A stretch of 18,185 bases of DNA. Origin: Candidatus Poribacteria bacterium. GTDB lineage: Bacteria; Poribacteria; WGA-4E; WGA-3G. Location of the stretch: positions 1-18,185 of the forward strand of contig JAPPDN010000733.1 in NCBI GenBank assembly GCA_028824575.1. The letters run 5' to 3'. Both the position numbers and the translations under genes were made by a program. How positions within the stretch are numbered: the stretch's first letter is position 1; each line of letters begins with the position of its first letter. Below are positions 7,662-17,300 of this stretch, piece by piece. The notes beneath the pieces were generated by a model. That model was given only the letters and a program-made list of their open reading frames with translations, ran no database searches and was not told the origin of the DNA.

Positions 7662-7690
7662 ACCGAAGACTATGCAAAATCATTTAAACC

Positions 7691-7829
7691 ATTGGGGTCT
7701 TTGCCATAGACGACGCGGATAAGAAACTTCTCTACCTGGCCTCGCTCAATCTGTCCCCGACGTGGGGAGGTGACCCTTGCCAGATCGACAGCCGCAATCA
7801 ACCAGTTTGTCATCATGAACGAGACAGAG
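7691..7829 (+). pseudogene. Remnant of IS256-family (mutator-type) transposase C-terminus
   Basis: One frame reads AIDDADKKLLYLASLNLS and then, after a shift of frame near 7765-7775, AAINQFVIMNETE. Together these match the C-terminal pattern of IS256-type transposases (roughly DDxxRKLLYLAxxNI followed by AAxNQFAIxFxDR). The DDE catalytic part is absent. The following bases (about 7848-7878, GTTACGCAAAATCCGTGACA) resemble the terminal repeat usual just after such genes. It lies 30 bp after the retron gene, so an insertion element once ended here. Confidence 0.6.
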
Positions 7830-7916
7830 TGTCCATATCATGAGCCAGTCAGTTACGCAAAATCCGTGACAGATCCTGATTACAAAATACACATTACACT
7901 CTTCCAATTGTCCGGA

Positions 7917-8681
7917 TTAGATCGTTACAGATTGTATTTCCCTCCCATCCTCGTCTTGAGGTGATTCAATACGGAAACTATTGATCGCACCTTCGTTGCA
8001 CAACCTGAAGTACTGAACGAATTTCCGTCCCGATGTACGAATTTCAACTCTTGATATATATCGACCTGGTTTAATTTCCCATCTTGGATTTCGCCAAAGA
8101 GGACTACAGTAGTAACTTTCGTTGTTCCAACCATAGCAGGATGATTCGTCGTCGAATCGGGCAATAACATCCATGAGCTCAGTTTCTCCCGGTTGGATAT
8201 CGCGCCTGCTGTTTACCCTCATCAAGTCGGTATCGAGATACCCATATTGTTGTACCGCATTATGCGGCTCGGTACTTTCCGTCCAACGTACAGGCATGTC
8301 GTGCCCAAAGATGTTCTGACCATCATTGAGGTGATGAAATGACATCACTCCCCAAGAGTCAGTTGCCTCATTGCGAGACATCCAGCTAAGTAGCCCTGGT
8401 AAAGGAATGTTTCGCACATACAGATGTAAAAAACGAGCCCGCTGGGCCGGCCATTCATCCAGAAAGCTTTTGTCGATCGGTTGTCTAATCTCTAGTTTCA
8501 GAACTGGCCGACGTAACATTTCGACCGCAATCGTAACTGCAATAGTGACTAACCCGCCAGCTAATGCACCAACTATCGTACTGATTACTGTGTTGTAATC
8601 GATTTCCACGTTCAATCTCGTTCTTCTGAATCCATCCCAGAAAAAACACGTTACCGTATGTTGCTTCATGTACTTTCGCAT
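7917..8681 (-). CDS. Unknown single-pass membrane protein
   Basis: Up to 254 aa. One hydrophobic segment, TVISTIVGALAGGLVTIAV with a short continuation (about residues 31-53), is followed by LRR and so should place the long C-terminal part in the cytoplasm. The soluble part has alternating hydrophobic strands (RFLHLYVRN; RYISRVEIRT; KFVQYFRLCN), suggesting a beta-sandwich, but I recognise no motif. The start is uncertain: ATG 8681 has a purine tract directly against it with no proper spacing, whereas a GTG at 8609 would begin the protein as MEIDYNTV just before the membrane segment. The gene lies between the retron and the recombinase, on the opposite strand to the retron. Membrane anchoring plus location would suit a defence effector, but this is only inference. 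Confidence 0.65.
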   Translation of the reverse strand: MRKYMKQHTVTCFFWDGFRRTRLNVEIDYNTVISTIVGALAGGLVTIAVTIAVEMLRRPVLKLEIRQPIDKSFLDEWPAQRARFLHLYVRNIPLPGLLSWMSRNEATDSWGVMSFHHLNDGQNIFGHDMPVRWTESTEPHNAVQQYGYLDTDLMRVNSRRDIQPGETELMDVIARFDDESSCYGWNNESYYCSPLWRNPRWEIKPGRYISRVEIRTSGRKFVQYFRLCNEGAINSFRIESPQDEDGREIQSVTI

Positions 8682-8830
8682 CTCTCACTGACACAAAAGG
8701 TTACAGCCTTCCAGCGCAAAACGTTCCTCAGAGTCTCTATCTCCACAACGACAGAATCATGGCCAGTTATCAACGAGCGCACGATGAGGTATTTTCTTAC
8801 ATGAAACCTGCGACCGAACCAAAACCGCAA

Positions 8831-9928
8831 TCACAAGAAACTCTCCCCTGCATGATCAGAAAACGAATCGGCATCTCGAATGTACTTCATTACGGTTGAG
8901 GGATTGGTATGCCTAGTAATCTCCATGATTTTATCTAAACGAGCATTATGACAAGCCGCGCTAGTAACAAATCCTGCTCTTAGCGAATGCCCTGACACAT
9001 CCTTCGAGTCCAAGCCAGCTAATCTCGCGTAATGTTTAACAAGTCTTGGAACATCAGAATGGTGTAACGGTCTTCCCCGAAGCGTTCCACCTCGCTTCAT
9101 TGTTTGAAAAACCGGACCAGTAGTTATTCCCGACGCTTCCAACCAATTTTGCAGGCGTTGTACTGGTTTCAGATATCTGCCACCTAGAATAGCAATTTTT
9201 TGCCCTTTCCCTTCTTGGTCAGTCTTCGATCTACGTATGTAAACCAACATTTTTGTTGCAGGATCACTGGTCGAATACTGTTCACAGTTTGATTGTCTTT
9301 TCTTATGTAAATGTGGATCGGTCTCAACGAACTCTATGTCCTCCATCGTAAGCCCACAAATTTCCGAACGCCTTAGCGCACCGGCGAATCCAATGGCGAT
9401 TACTGCAGCATCCCTGAGGCTAATTAACCTCTTACTGGGTTGTCTGTTGATCCGGTCGCACATATTCAGCATTTTCCGAATGTGATACTCCCTAAGTGCT
9501 TTGACTTGCCTTGCGGGCCTCCCTCTGAGTCGGGCTAGTCCTTTCAGTACAGCATTCACTGTGGGATGATTTGTGGGAGAAATGACCCCTGACTCAACAT
9601 ACTTTCTATTGATTGCACTCCGATACAGGACCACGGTCCCCATTGAAAGCACTCTACCGCCTGTAGTTTTAATGCTGGACCACGGTCTGGGACGTGTCGC
9701 AAGTTCGATCATGAAATCTGCGATGTCTTCCGGTGTGGCTGACATTGGGTGTAGGTTTCTCGAGACGCAGTATTCTATAAAACAGGCCCAACCTTTTTCA
9801 TAGGCTATACGTGTATTGGTAGCGAGAGAGGATGAAACTATATCGCTGAACAAGGTTATAGTATCCAAAGGCAAACCGGACGGGTTCGAGTGCGTCGCAT
9901 GAGTTTGATTAGGGCGTGATACTGTCAT
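8831..9928 (-). CDS. Tyrosine recombinase, candidate specificity-switching invertase
   Basis: A tyrosine recombinase of 365 aa from the ATG at 9928. That start is preferred over a TTG at 9967 because AAGGAG lies 6 nt before it. All catalytic residues are visible in order (numbered from this start): R186 in GALRRSE, K235 in RRSKTD, H314-R317 in HSLR, H340 in TRHTN and Y349 in VMKYIRD. The N-terminal half, with TNTRIAYEKGWACFIEYC, is a SAM-like core-binding domain. The enzyme cuts and rejoins DNA through a phosphotyrosine link. Its gene ends its 5' side only 87 bp from the 173-bp inverted repeat that bounds the alternate specificity cassette, outside the invertible segment and on the same strand as the restriction operon, so its likely job is inverting that segment. 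A phage or island integrase role is the alternative. Confidence 0.9.
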   Translation of the reverse strand: MTVSRPNQTHATHSNPSGLPLDTITLFSDIVSSSLATNTRIAYEKGWACFIEYCVSRNLHPMSATPEDIADFMIELATRPRPWSSIKTTGGRVLSMGTVVLYRSAINRKYVESGVISPTNHPTVNAVLKGLARLRGRPARQVKALREYHIRKMLNMCDRINRQPSKRLISLRDAAVIAIGFAGALRRSEICGLTMEDIEFVETDPHLHKKRQSNCEQYSTSDPATKMLVYIRRSKTDQEGKGQKIAILGGRYLKPVQRLQNWLEASGITTGPVFQTMKRGGTLRGRPLHHSDVPRLVKHYARLAGLDSKDVSGHSLRAGFVTSAACHNARLDKIMEITRHTNPSTVMKYIRDADSFSDHAGESFL

Positions 9929-10015
9929 TACCATCTCCTTAGGTTGATCTTGAACTGACTTATTCAACCCAGGCCGAAACAGTCTAATGGTAAGTTTCGT
10001 CGATCTACCCGGTTA

Positions 10016-10188
10016 ATCCATTAACTATGGAATAAAAACCGGATGCAACCAGGCCTTTATCATCGATAACAAGACTAAGGAACGACTGATCAGGGAAGAT
10101 CCGAAATCGGCTGAGTTGCTAAGACCAGTACTACGTGGACGTGATATTGGACGTTTTCGAGCCAACTGGGCGGGACTTTGGTTGATTG
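10016..10188 (+). repeat. 173-bp perfect inverted repeat, left arm
   Basis: Identical in every base to the reverse complement of 11399-11571. It begins ATCCATTAACTATGG and ends CTTTGGTTGATTG. It encodes the segment INYGIKTGCNQAF to RANWAGLWLI, the conserved entry to the specificity region. Just before it the reading frame meets TAA (10014-10016), so the copy on this side has no upstream coding part. Confidence 0.97.
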
Positions 10189-10751
10189 ACACACATAACG
10201 GCTATGGAAAAACACAGCCCGTTAATGTAGATGACTATACAGCTGTTAAAGTGTATTTAGATCAGTTCTATCCTAAACTTGACAAGCGACAGGATCAAGG
10301 AGTGACTCCATACAATCTACGTAATTGCGCTTACCACGGAGAATTTAAGAAGGAAAAACTGCTCTGGATTGATCTTTCTGAACAAGGCAGATTTGCATAT
10401 GATGCTGGAGAAATGTTCTGCGTTAACTCAGCCTACATGATGACGGGTCACTCAATTAAGTATTTAAGTACTGTCCTTAACTCAACCCTCGTGACGTGGT
10501 TTATGCGCAACAGTGCTCTTAATTCCGGGATGGGCACCACACGATGGGTGAGGTTCACCGTGGAACGTATTCCTATTCCAATAGTCCAAGACAAGAGTCA
10601 GCAACCCTTCATCCAGTTAATGGACCGAATTTCACAGGTTACCGACATGGAAGAAATCAAAAAAGAGAAGCTAGAAGCGGAAATCGATGGACTGGTGAAT
10701 AGCCTATACGGGCTGACGGAAGCGGAGGTACAGGCGGTCACCCGCAAATGA
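10017..10751 (+). CDS. Silent alternate specificity (TRD) cassette of the type IIG enzyme
   Basis: This open frame encodes about 244 residues homologous to the C-terminal end of the restriction protein on the other strand. The first 173 bp are identical to it. After LWLI the sequences diverge (THNGYGKTQPVNVDDY here, ASFPAMKVNIDDY there), become identical again over CAYHGEFKKEKLLW, and end with the shared pattern TVERIPIPI ... LVNSLYGLTEAE. This is the TaqI/Eco57I-type target-recognition region. An internal TTG at 10116 would give 211 aa, but it has no convincing ribosome site, and the frame is closed by TAA directly before the repeat. It is best read as a promoterless reservoir cassette expressed only after inversion, when it would complete a 1166-aa enzyme. 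Its stop is TGA 10749-10751. Confidence 0.85.
   Translation, partial: SINYGIKTGCNQAFIIDNKTKERLIREDPKSAELLRPVLRGRDIGRFRANWAGLWLIDTHNGYGKTQPVNVDDYTAVKVYLDQFYPKLDKRQDQGVTPYNLRNCAYHGEFKKEKLLWIDLSEQGRFAYDAGEMFCVNSAYMMTGHSIKYLSTVLNSTLVTWFMRNSALNSGMGTTRWVRFTVERIPIPIVQDKSQQPFIQLMDRISQVTDMEEIKKEKLEAEIDGLVNSLYGLTEAEVQAVTRK
10325..10369 (+). repeat. 45-bp inner inverted repeat, left copy
   Basis: Identical to the reverse complement of 11191-11235 and in the same codon register. It encodes CAYHGEFKKEKLLW and lies in the middle of the otherwise diverged specificity cassette. Confidence 0.95.
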
Positions 10752-10805
10752 GGACTTTACCTCCTACCTAACTTTGGACGTAAGAAGAACCACTAAAGAA
10801 GCTAC

Positions 10806-13800
10806 CTAGTAATCGACCACTTCACATATCTCTTTGGAAGTTAGCCCATATAGCTTGTACACCCATCTATCAATCGCCTGTTCCACTTCGGAAATGTCGG
10901 CCACTTGGTCATTCATCTTGGCTTGAAGGACACAATCAACCATCTCAATAACCAACTCATGATCGGTGGCACTGAGACTTGGAATTGGTATACGCTCAAC
11001 AGCAAACTTCTTCCACTGTGGCACACCCATACCGGTTGTCAGTGCTATAATCTTCATATACCAGGTAACCAGTGCGCTATTTAGTACAGCACAGAGGTAC
11101 TTTAAGGACGTGCCGGTCATCATAAAGCCTTTGTCGTTACAATAAATCTCATCATTTGAGTAACTGAATCTACCTCGCGAAGTCATATCCATCCAGAGCA
11201 GTTTTTCCTTCTTAAATTCTCCGTGGTAAGCGCAAGTATCCTGTAATTCATACCAAGCGTGTGGAGTTTTTTTCCTGGTTTTATTGCCATCCGACAGTGT
11301 TTTTCCGCCTTGTTCCAATCGTTCTTGGCCAAAAGAAAGTAGGTGTTTGTTTATTGCTGGGTAATCATCGATATTTACTTTCATTGCCGGGAAAGATGCA
11401 ATCAACCAAAGTCCCGCCCAGTTGGCTCGAAAACGTCCAATATCACGTCCACGTAGTACTGGTCTTAGCAACTCAGCCGATTTCGGATCTTCCCTGATCA
11501 GTCGTTCCTTAGTCTTGTTATCGATGATAAAGGCCTGGTTGCATCCGGTTTTTATTCCATAGTTAATGGATATATCCCACTCTTTAAGAGCAGTTCCTAC
11601 TGCCTCAATTTTGTCCATGATCGACTGTTCAATCTTTGACAGCGAAATCCAAGGGTCCCCTTCATTTGTACGCAGTTCTCCCCATAGAGAATCATCTGGT
11701 GGAAATGTTTTATCGGACAAACGATCTATATCAACAGCCTTGCCTGTTTCGTGGCTGTTTCCGAATCGTACTATAAGGATGTTGGTATCAACTATTGCGT
11801 TTTTGAAAACATCCTTTCCCATTTCCAGCAACCGTAAAGGGGTACACCGCTCGGTAAAATAATGACGTAACGCTTTACCGTATTTAGCCCTTAGCCAACT
11901 ATTGGATGTAATGTAAGCCAGCACACCTCCCGATTTCGTTAGTAATTTGCAGCCTTGCTCATAGAATAGCTGATAAACATCCCCGGTGCGAGCAAACGTC
12001 TCAAAACCACTACGACCGTAAAGATCCCCGAGTTTACCCTTACCCACGTCTTTCTGCAATCGAATGTAAGGCGGATTGCCAACTACAACATCAAATCCAT
12101 CAGTCACTCCAAACATGTACTCCGCATCAAACCAATCCGCTTTTGAATTCTGATCATAGGGATCCCACGCGGCAATTTCCTTGGCGTCGTCTGGTGGAAG
12201 AAGACCAGCAGAATTCAACTCGCTTGAAAGTTCATTGCGCAATTGTTGATCCACGTTTCTACATTCAAGTTTTACTTGTCTTGTAGTTGCATGAAAATAC
12301 CGCTCACGGTTTTCTCCTAATTTAAGTTTAAGAATCTCGATTGGTCCATGGAACAAGCCCATTTGAACCGACTGTTCGAGCTTTAACAGTGTATCTGCTG
12401 TGACAAAACGCGTTTCGAGATTCGGTAGTGGTCTTATACCGAAGTTCCAGGCTTGTTTGTCCACATCCTGCTCAATCGCTAGTGAAATAAAGAAGCGCAA
12501 TTTGGCGATCTGGCAGGCTACAGGCTGAACGTCCACGCCGAAGATACTATTCTGAATCAGGTACAACTTGCGCCCAAAGTCGGAATCCTTGTATCTCTCG
12601 AAGGTCTCACTGATTTCTTGGAGTTCGGCATCCCTTTCGTTCTGGTCTCGAATGTCTATAGCTTCGTCTAGCCGACTTCGTGCTCGTTTTTTTTGCAATA
12701 CTTCCCAAAAGGTGTTGTCTGGGTCTAATCGCTGCAATGCCAGAGTCAGTTTAAGTAAAATCGCCATGGGAAAAGCACCCGAACCAACAGCAGGATCAAT
12801 TACTTTGATGTTCGCGATTTTACTCGTTATAGATTCGCGCTCATTCTCTGTGAATAATTCCTCGGCGTCGTCGTTGGTTTCAGCGTAATTAAAGAGATAG
12901 CGCAAGCGATCCCGATAGAAGTCCGGATCGTCATCTTCGGGCTGCACTTTCTCAATCAGAACTGCAATCAACGCTTCTTCTACTATGTAGTCGACTACAT
13001 TCCGGGGCGTGTAATAAGATCCTGTCTGCTTTCGAGCATTATCCCGTGTCTCAGGATTGTACTCGGCAAGAAGATTCTCGAACACTTTACCCAATAACTC
13101 CGGATCAAGCGCAACTTCAACATCAATTGGTGTACTTTCAACCAATGTGAATTGATACTGTTTCAACAGGTCAATCAGTCCAGGCTCCTTTTCATCATCG
13201 TTAAAGAAAAGGGAGTTAGGTACACTTAGAGGGTTCTCAGTCCGGTCGGAAAAACCTTCCATGCGAATCATAAGTTTTTCAGGTCGGATACCCTTGTGCC
13301 AACTATCGATTTGTTTCTTATCCTCTAGGTTCCTGACATCCAGTTTCCTATCCAGGCTATCGAACAGACCTCCGTTGAGGAACGGTGTTTTCTCGAATAC
13401 CCCACGCCATTCTTGACTGTCGACGACCATGTCATGATAGCGGTATCGATATTGGTCTCCATAATCTCTGTTCTTACCCTGAAAACGGTGTTTGTCTCTG
13501 AAATCTCGTTTGTCGATTTCCACATTCAGTGTAGCAAAGAACAGATTCTGAAGTATTGCTTTGTAGTAACTGCTTGGGACGGTCCATCGTATCAGTTTAG
13601 GCAGTTCTGTTTGATCAAATAAACTGGAGTGAACCAACTTCTTCTCCCTTATAAACCAAATAAATAGCAATCTTGTTATTAGTCTGATTAGACTGGTTTG
13701 AACATGAATGTCATGGTCTATGTTCTGATCATTGGGAAACGTGACTTGAGTCTGAGCACGGTTGTACCATGCTTGAAGTTTCTCATAAAACTCTTTGTTA

Positions 13801-14336
13801 AGCGGTTCGACGGCGAAGGCATCAGTTACATCGGCCAAAGTAGACGAATTATCAAGTAGACTGAATCGCTCAATAACGGTTCGGATCTGCGCCCCTCTGC
13901 CCAGAAGGTATGTGTAGCGCTTACTGGAAGATTCCTTTGTGATTAATCGTCCCTGCTCGTCCAGTTTGTGTTCCACGCTAACAAAGCTGAATCTCCATTG
14001 TCTGCCATGATCCTCCTCGGTGGATGAGGGCAGGTAGACCGCCAAGGCACCATCGCGAGTAGATTGTCGACATTGCCGAGCTACTATCTCACGCATCTGA
14101 ACTCGATTGCGATGGATTTTAGTTTCAGGTTTTGTCTGTACCTCATAGATACCCAGAGTCATTCCGTCATCGAGGGTTACCGTGCCTAACTGAATTAAAG
14201 ACTCTACTTTTTCTTCCTCAATTGAAAGAGGCTGTGAATAAACCTCTAAGGAGAGTTGTTGGTTTAGTATTCCCAGCCACTTGCCACGGTCGTACGCTTG
14301 CCCAAAAACTGATCTCAATTCTGTCTCAAATCCCAC
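10806..14336 (-). CDS. Type IIG-like restriction-modification enzyme (Eco57I/TaqI-type N6-adenine MTase)
   Basis: A 1176-aa protein. An N-terminal region with LGIYEVQTKPETKIHRNRV (61-79) resembles the endonuclease part of Eco57I-type enzymes, though the K of E-x-K is Q67, so cleavage is not certain. GSYYTP (439-444) and DPAVGSGAF (514-522, motif I) bind S-adenosylmethionine; NPPYIRL (754-760, motif IV) is the gamma-class adenine N6-methylation site. The C-terminus (from about 915) is a TaqI-like target-recognition domain with CAYHGEFKKEKLLW and ERIPIPSL. It begins with GTG at 14336, preceded by GAGG and 9 nt after the helicase stop, so translation is probably coupled. It would methylate host DNA and, with the helicase, attack unmodified DNA. 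Its last 197 codons are inside an invertible segment, so its sequence specificity is probably switchable. Confidence 0.9.
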   Translation of the reverse strand: MGFETELRSVFGQAYDRGKWLGILNQQLSLEVYSQPLSIEEEKVESLIQLGTVTLDDGMTLGIYEVQTKPETKIHRNRVQMREIVARQCRQSTRDGALAVYLPSSTEEDHGRQWRFSFVSVEHKLDEQGRLITKESSSKRYTYLLGRGAQIRTVIERFSLLDNSSTLADVTDAFAVEPLNKEFYEKLQAWYNRAQTQVTFPNDQNIDHDIHVQTSLIRLITRLLFIWFIREKKLVHSSLFDQTELPKLIRWTVPSSYYKAILQNLFFATLNVEIDKRDFRDKHRFQGKNRDYGDQYRYRYHDMVVDSQEWRGVFEKTPFLNGGLFDSLDRKLDVRNLEDKKQIDSWHKGIRPEKLMIRMEGFSDRTENPLSVPNSLFFNDDEKEPGLIDLLKQYQFTLVESTPIDVEVALDPELLGKVFENLLAEYNPETRDNARKQTGSYYTPRNVVDYIVEEALIAVLIEKVQPEDDDPDFYRDRLRYLFNYAETNDDAEELFTENERESITSKIANIKVIDPAVGSGAFPMAILLKLTLALQRLDPDNTFWEVLQKKRARSRLDEAIDIRDQNERDAELQEISETFERYKDSDFGRKLYLIQNSIFGVDVQPVACQIAKLRFFISLAIEQDVDKQAWNFGIRPLPNLETRFVTADTLLKLEQSVQMGLFHGPIEILKLKLGENRERYFHATTRQVKLECRNVDQQLRNELSSELNSAGLLPPDDAKEIAAWDPYDQNSKADWFDAEYMFGVTDGFDVVVGNPPYIRLQKDVGKGKLGDLYGRSGFETFARTGDVYQLFYEQGCKLLTKSGGVLAYITSNSWLRAKYGKALRHYFTERCTPLRLLEMGKDVFKNAIVDTNILIVRFGNSHETGKAVDIDRLSDKTFPPDDSLWGELRTNEGDPWISLSKIEQSIMDKIEAVGTALKEWDISINYGIKTGCNQAFIIDNKTKERLIREDPKSAELLRPVLRGRDIGRFRANWAGLWLIASFPAMKVNIDDYPAINKHLLSFGQERLEQGGKTLSDGNKTRKKTPHAWYELQDTCAYHGEFKKEKLLWMDMTSRGRFSYSNDEIYCNDKGFMMTGTSLKYLCAVLNSALVTWYMKIIALTTGMGVPQWKKFAVERIPIPSLSATDHELVIEMVDCVLQAKMNDQVADISEVEQAIDRWVYKLYGLTSKEICEVVDY
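11191..11235 (-). repeat. 45-bp inner inverted repeat, right copy
   Basis: Perfect inverted partner of 10325-10369, located inside the expressed specificity domain. It leaves 163-208 bp of diverged DNA between itself and the 173-bp repeat, so the two halves of the domain can recombine separately. Confidence 0.95.
11399..11571 (-). repeat. 173-bp perfect inverted repeat, right arm
   Basis: Perfect inverted partner of 10016-10188, lying inside the restriction gene at codons 922-980. Crossing over here joins the common N-terminal part to either tail without disturbing the frame. Confidence 0.97.
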
Positions 14337-14345
14337 GATTACCTC

Positions 14346-17300
14346 TCAAACGTATGTTTGTGCGATAATGATCTTCGGAGTTCCTGCGTAACGCTGTTTT
14401 CGATCCTGTGTATCATTTCCAGCTAAATTTCTGGGTTCGTTGTCATGCGATGAAGTTGTAAACCGTCGCACGACATCCAACGCAGACCTTAGTTGGACTG
14501 CGATAGCAAGTTGAGCCGTTCTCGCACGTCTGTGAAGCCTGTTTATATCTCGGGGCAATGCCTGAAACCGACCGTCTTTGATGGAATCCATAGCATCCGC
14601 CAGTTCTTTCTTTTCATGCGAGTCTATGTGCTCCCATGACTGCAGTGCTTTAAGATAGCTGATGGCTCGGATTTGTTGAGCGGTCAGATGTTGGTTTTGA
14701 TGTGCTTCCGCAGCTCTTTTTTCCTGGTTTTCTAGAAAATGCCTCAACGCCTGACGTACCTGGAAATAATGGGTCTCCGGCAGCCCCTGGGACATGACGG
14801 ATGGATCGCACTTGAAAAACGGGACGGCCTCAAGGAAACTGAGTTCGGTGATGCTTTCCGATTCGTCCACCTCGTAAAACGCTTGATGTAACTCATTTCT
14901 CAGAAATGAAATGGTGGATCCTTTCCGGGCTTGATTCGTAACCGCATTGCGGAGTTTCAATGGCATGTTTTTTATGCGTTTGAAATCATCTGGTGACTCT
15001 TCCCTGTATTTTCGAATCTCCATCAGGTATTTGAGGCGCTCATTGATTTCGTCATCTCCCTGTGGCGCCTTGTCAAACAAACCGAACGTTTCCACTCTTT
15101 CATCAGCGGAATAGATCTGTGAGTCTTCACCTAGCGCAGAATGAAAAGCCTGCAGTTTTACTATCGCTTTCTTCCTTAACTGTATATCACTCTCCACCTC
15201 CTCGGTGGGGAAGAAATTGTAGACGTGTAACTTACTGGCTTTTGTACCGATTCGGTTGATCCGACCGATGCGTTGCATCAGTCGGGTCGAATTCCATGGG
15301 GTATCGTAATTGAGAATTGAATTGGACCGATGTAGGTTAACACCTTCTGCCAGGACCTCTGTGGTAATGATAATGTTGTATTCTGACTTCTGCCGTTCGA
15401 GAGGTATATCCGCATCGAAGTTCTCTATGATCTTAGGCTGAAGATCCGTTCTGTTCGTGGCGTTAACCGATAGTATGTCGGTATGTCCCTGTGATGCGAG
15501 TTTTTCATTCAGGTAATTCGTCGTATCCAAGGACTCGGAGAATAGGACCAGTTTGCCCTCTGGGTTTTTAGTCTTTGACAACAACGCGGTGTCAAGAATG
15601 GAAAGGAATGTTTCTAGCTTTGGATCCTCTTCCCGTTCAATAACTTGACGCCAGCCATCCTCCATCTTGGTCATTATAGCGTGGTCGTGCTTCAATCCGT
15701 CAAAGAACTCCGGCTCGAAGTCCTCCTTTGAAAGGATCCTGAAGCCTGGTTCCGTTTCTTCCTCATCAATCAGTTTTTCAATCAATTCATCCTCATTGTC
15801 TTCAAGAACGTAGTCTTCAACTCGGTGATTCGGTGCTATGATGATCTTGTTGTTCGCTACCATTTTCAACATCGCCTCGGATGCGCGAACGAACCGCTTC
15901 AACGTTTGGTGAAATGCAAAAAAGCTACTGTCCAGCCGCTTTATCAGAAGAGACTTCATTAATCCCGCCAGCAACTTAGAGAAAAACTCAGGTCTGCTGT
16001 AGTCCTTCGCGTGTTCAGGCCGCATGAATTCAATGGCTCGATAGCGCATGTAGTTGAGACCTGATGGACCGCATATGTACTCAACTGTTTCGTCATACAG
16101 TTGGTTTAACGATGTATTTAACGGATACAGTAACTTTTCCGGTGTTTTCACCTCAGGAAATACAATTCCTTGTTCTTTCAAGTCTTTATCATATGACTCG
16201 TTTTCAATCAGGTCAGTACGGGTTCTCCTCACAGTCAAAGGTTCTATGACTTTGTTGCGAACTTCTGCGTACAGACGAGCGACTTCCTTTATTGCTGATG
16301 TGGTTTCAGTTTTGGAAAGCACTCTGTACCGTTTTCCAATACGAGCGAAAAACTCGCCGATATTGATTTCCAGAGTACTTGCATTTGAATCCTGGAAGAG
16401 AAGTACTTGATTGCGAATGTCGTCGGGGTGGTTGTTTAGTGGTGTCGCTGAAATCAGAATAACCTTCTTGTCTCGACCGTCTTCGCATTTCGTCTTACAG
16501 ATCTGTTGCAGGTTTTCATAGCCAAGTGTATCGTCGTTTCTAAACCTGTGGGCTTCATCTACGATCACAAGGTCGTAGTCTTCCGGGTGATTGATCTTGT
16601 GTAAACTACCGTTAGTTATGTAATCCACTCTGTGTTGCATTCCGAATCTACGTACAGTATCCTCCCACTGGGTTTTTAGTGCTGGAGGTAATACAATTAG
16701 TGTTCTTGATATATGATCGGATGTACTGCCAAAAAAATGGTGCTGTCGTGCGATGAGTATCGCTACAACGGTTTTACCCAGACCTACAACATCGGCAAGA
16801 AAGAAACCGTTGTGTTTTTTTAATATTTCCGAACCTTGATTTACTGCGTCAAGCTGGTAAGAAAGTCGCTTAAATCCACTGGGTAGGTCTTTAATGTTCT
16901 CTGGGTTAAATTCGATTTCGGGGCCGAAATACTCGATGAGTAATTTGATGTATAATTCAAACGGGGTGAATTTGTCCCAGAGAAACGTCCTGTTCTTTGC
17001 TTCTTCTACCTCCGTAGGCAAAATGTCAACCGCTTCATTCCATAACTTCTCAAACTCGGCTGTAGCGAATTTGACATCATCGTAATCTTTGAGCGATACG
17101 TTGAATTCATAGTTTGAAACACTGCCATCAACGCCCAGTCCCGCCTCGGTCAAATTGGACGATCCGGTTATCACCTCGCAACTGCTGTGACGATTGAAAT
17201 TGTCAGGACGGAAGATATAGATCTTGGCGTGCAATCTTCGAGACGGATGTGCTTTTATCTGTATTCTGCCTTTAGCGATATCATCGATAAATCGACGAAC

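Larger units (their letters stand above)
10016..11571. mobile_element. Invertible specificity segment (1556 bp)
   Basis: Bounded by the 173-bp perfect inverted repeats, this segment holds two tail-to-tail C-terminal specificity cassettes separated by 54 bp (10752-10805). Both repeats lie in the same codon register. Inversion therefore fuses the common 979-residue N-terminal part of the restriction protein either to the present 197-aa tail or to the alternate 187-aa tail, with a clean stop codon each time. Comparable switches are known for type I hsdS genes and for BREX pglX. Here the gene is a stand-alone type IIG-like enzyme next to a tyrosine recombinase. Inversion itself is inferred from structure. 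Confidence 0.85.

Noticed and set aside
8831..9928. Recombinase as the integrase of the whole island
   Set aside because: It is central, next to the inverted repeats rather than at an island edge or a tRNA, and I found no attachment-site repeats at the margins. It cannot be fully excluded.
9929..9967. Upstream TTG start for the recombinase (extra 13 residues)
   Set aside because: AAGGAG is inside this extension and is perfectly spaced for the ATG at 9928.
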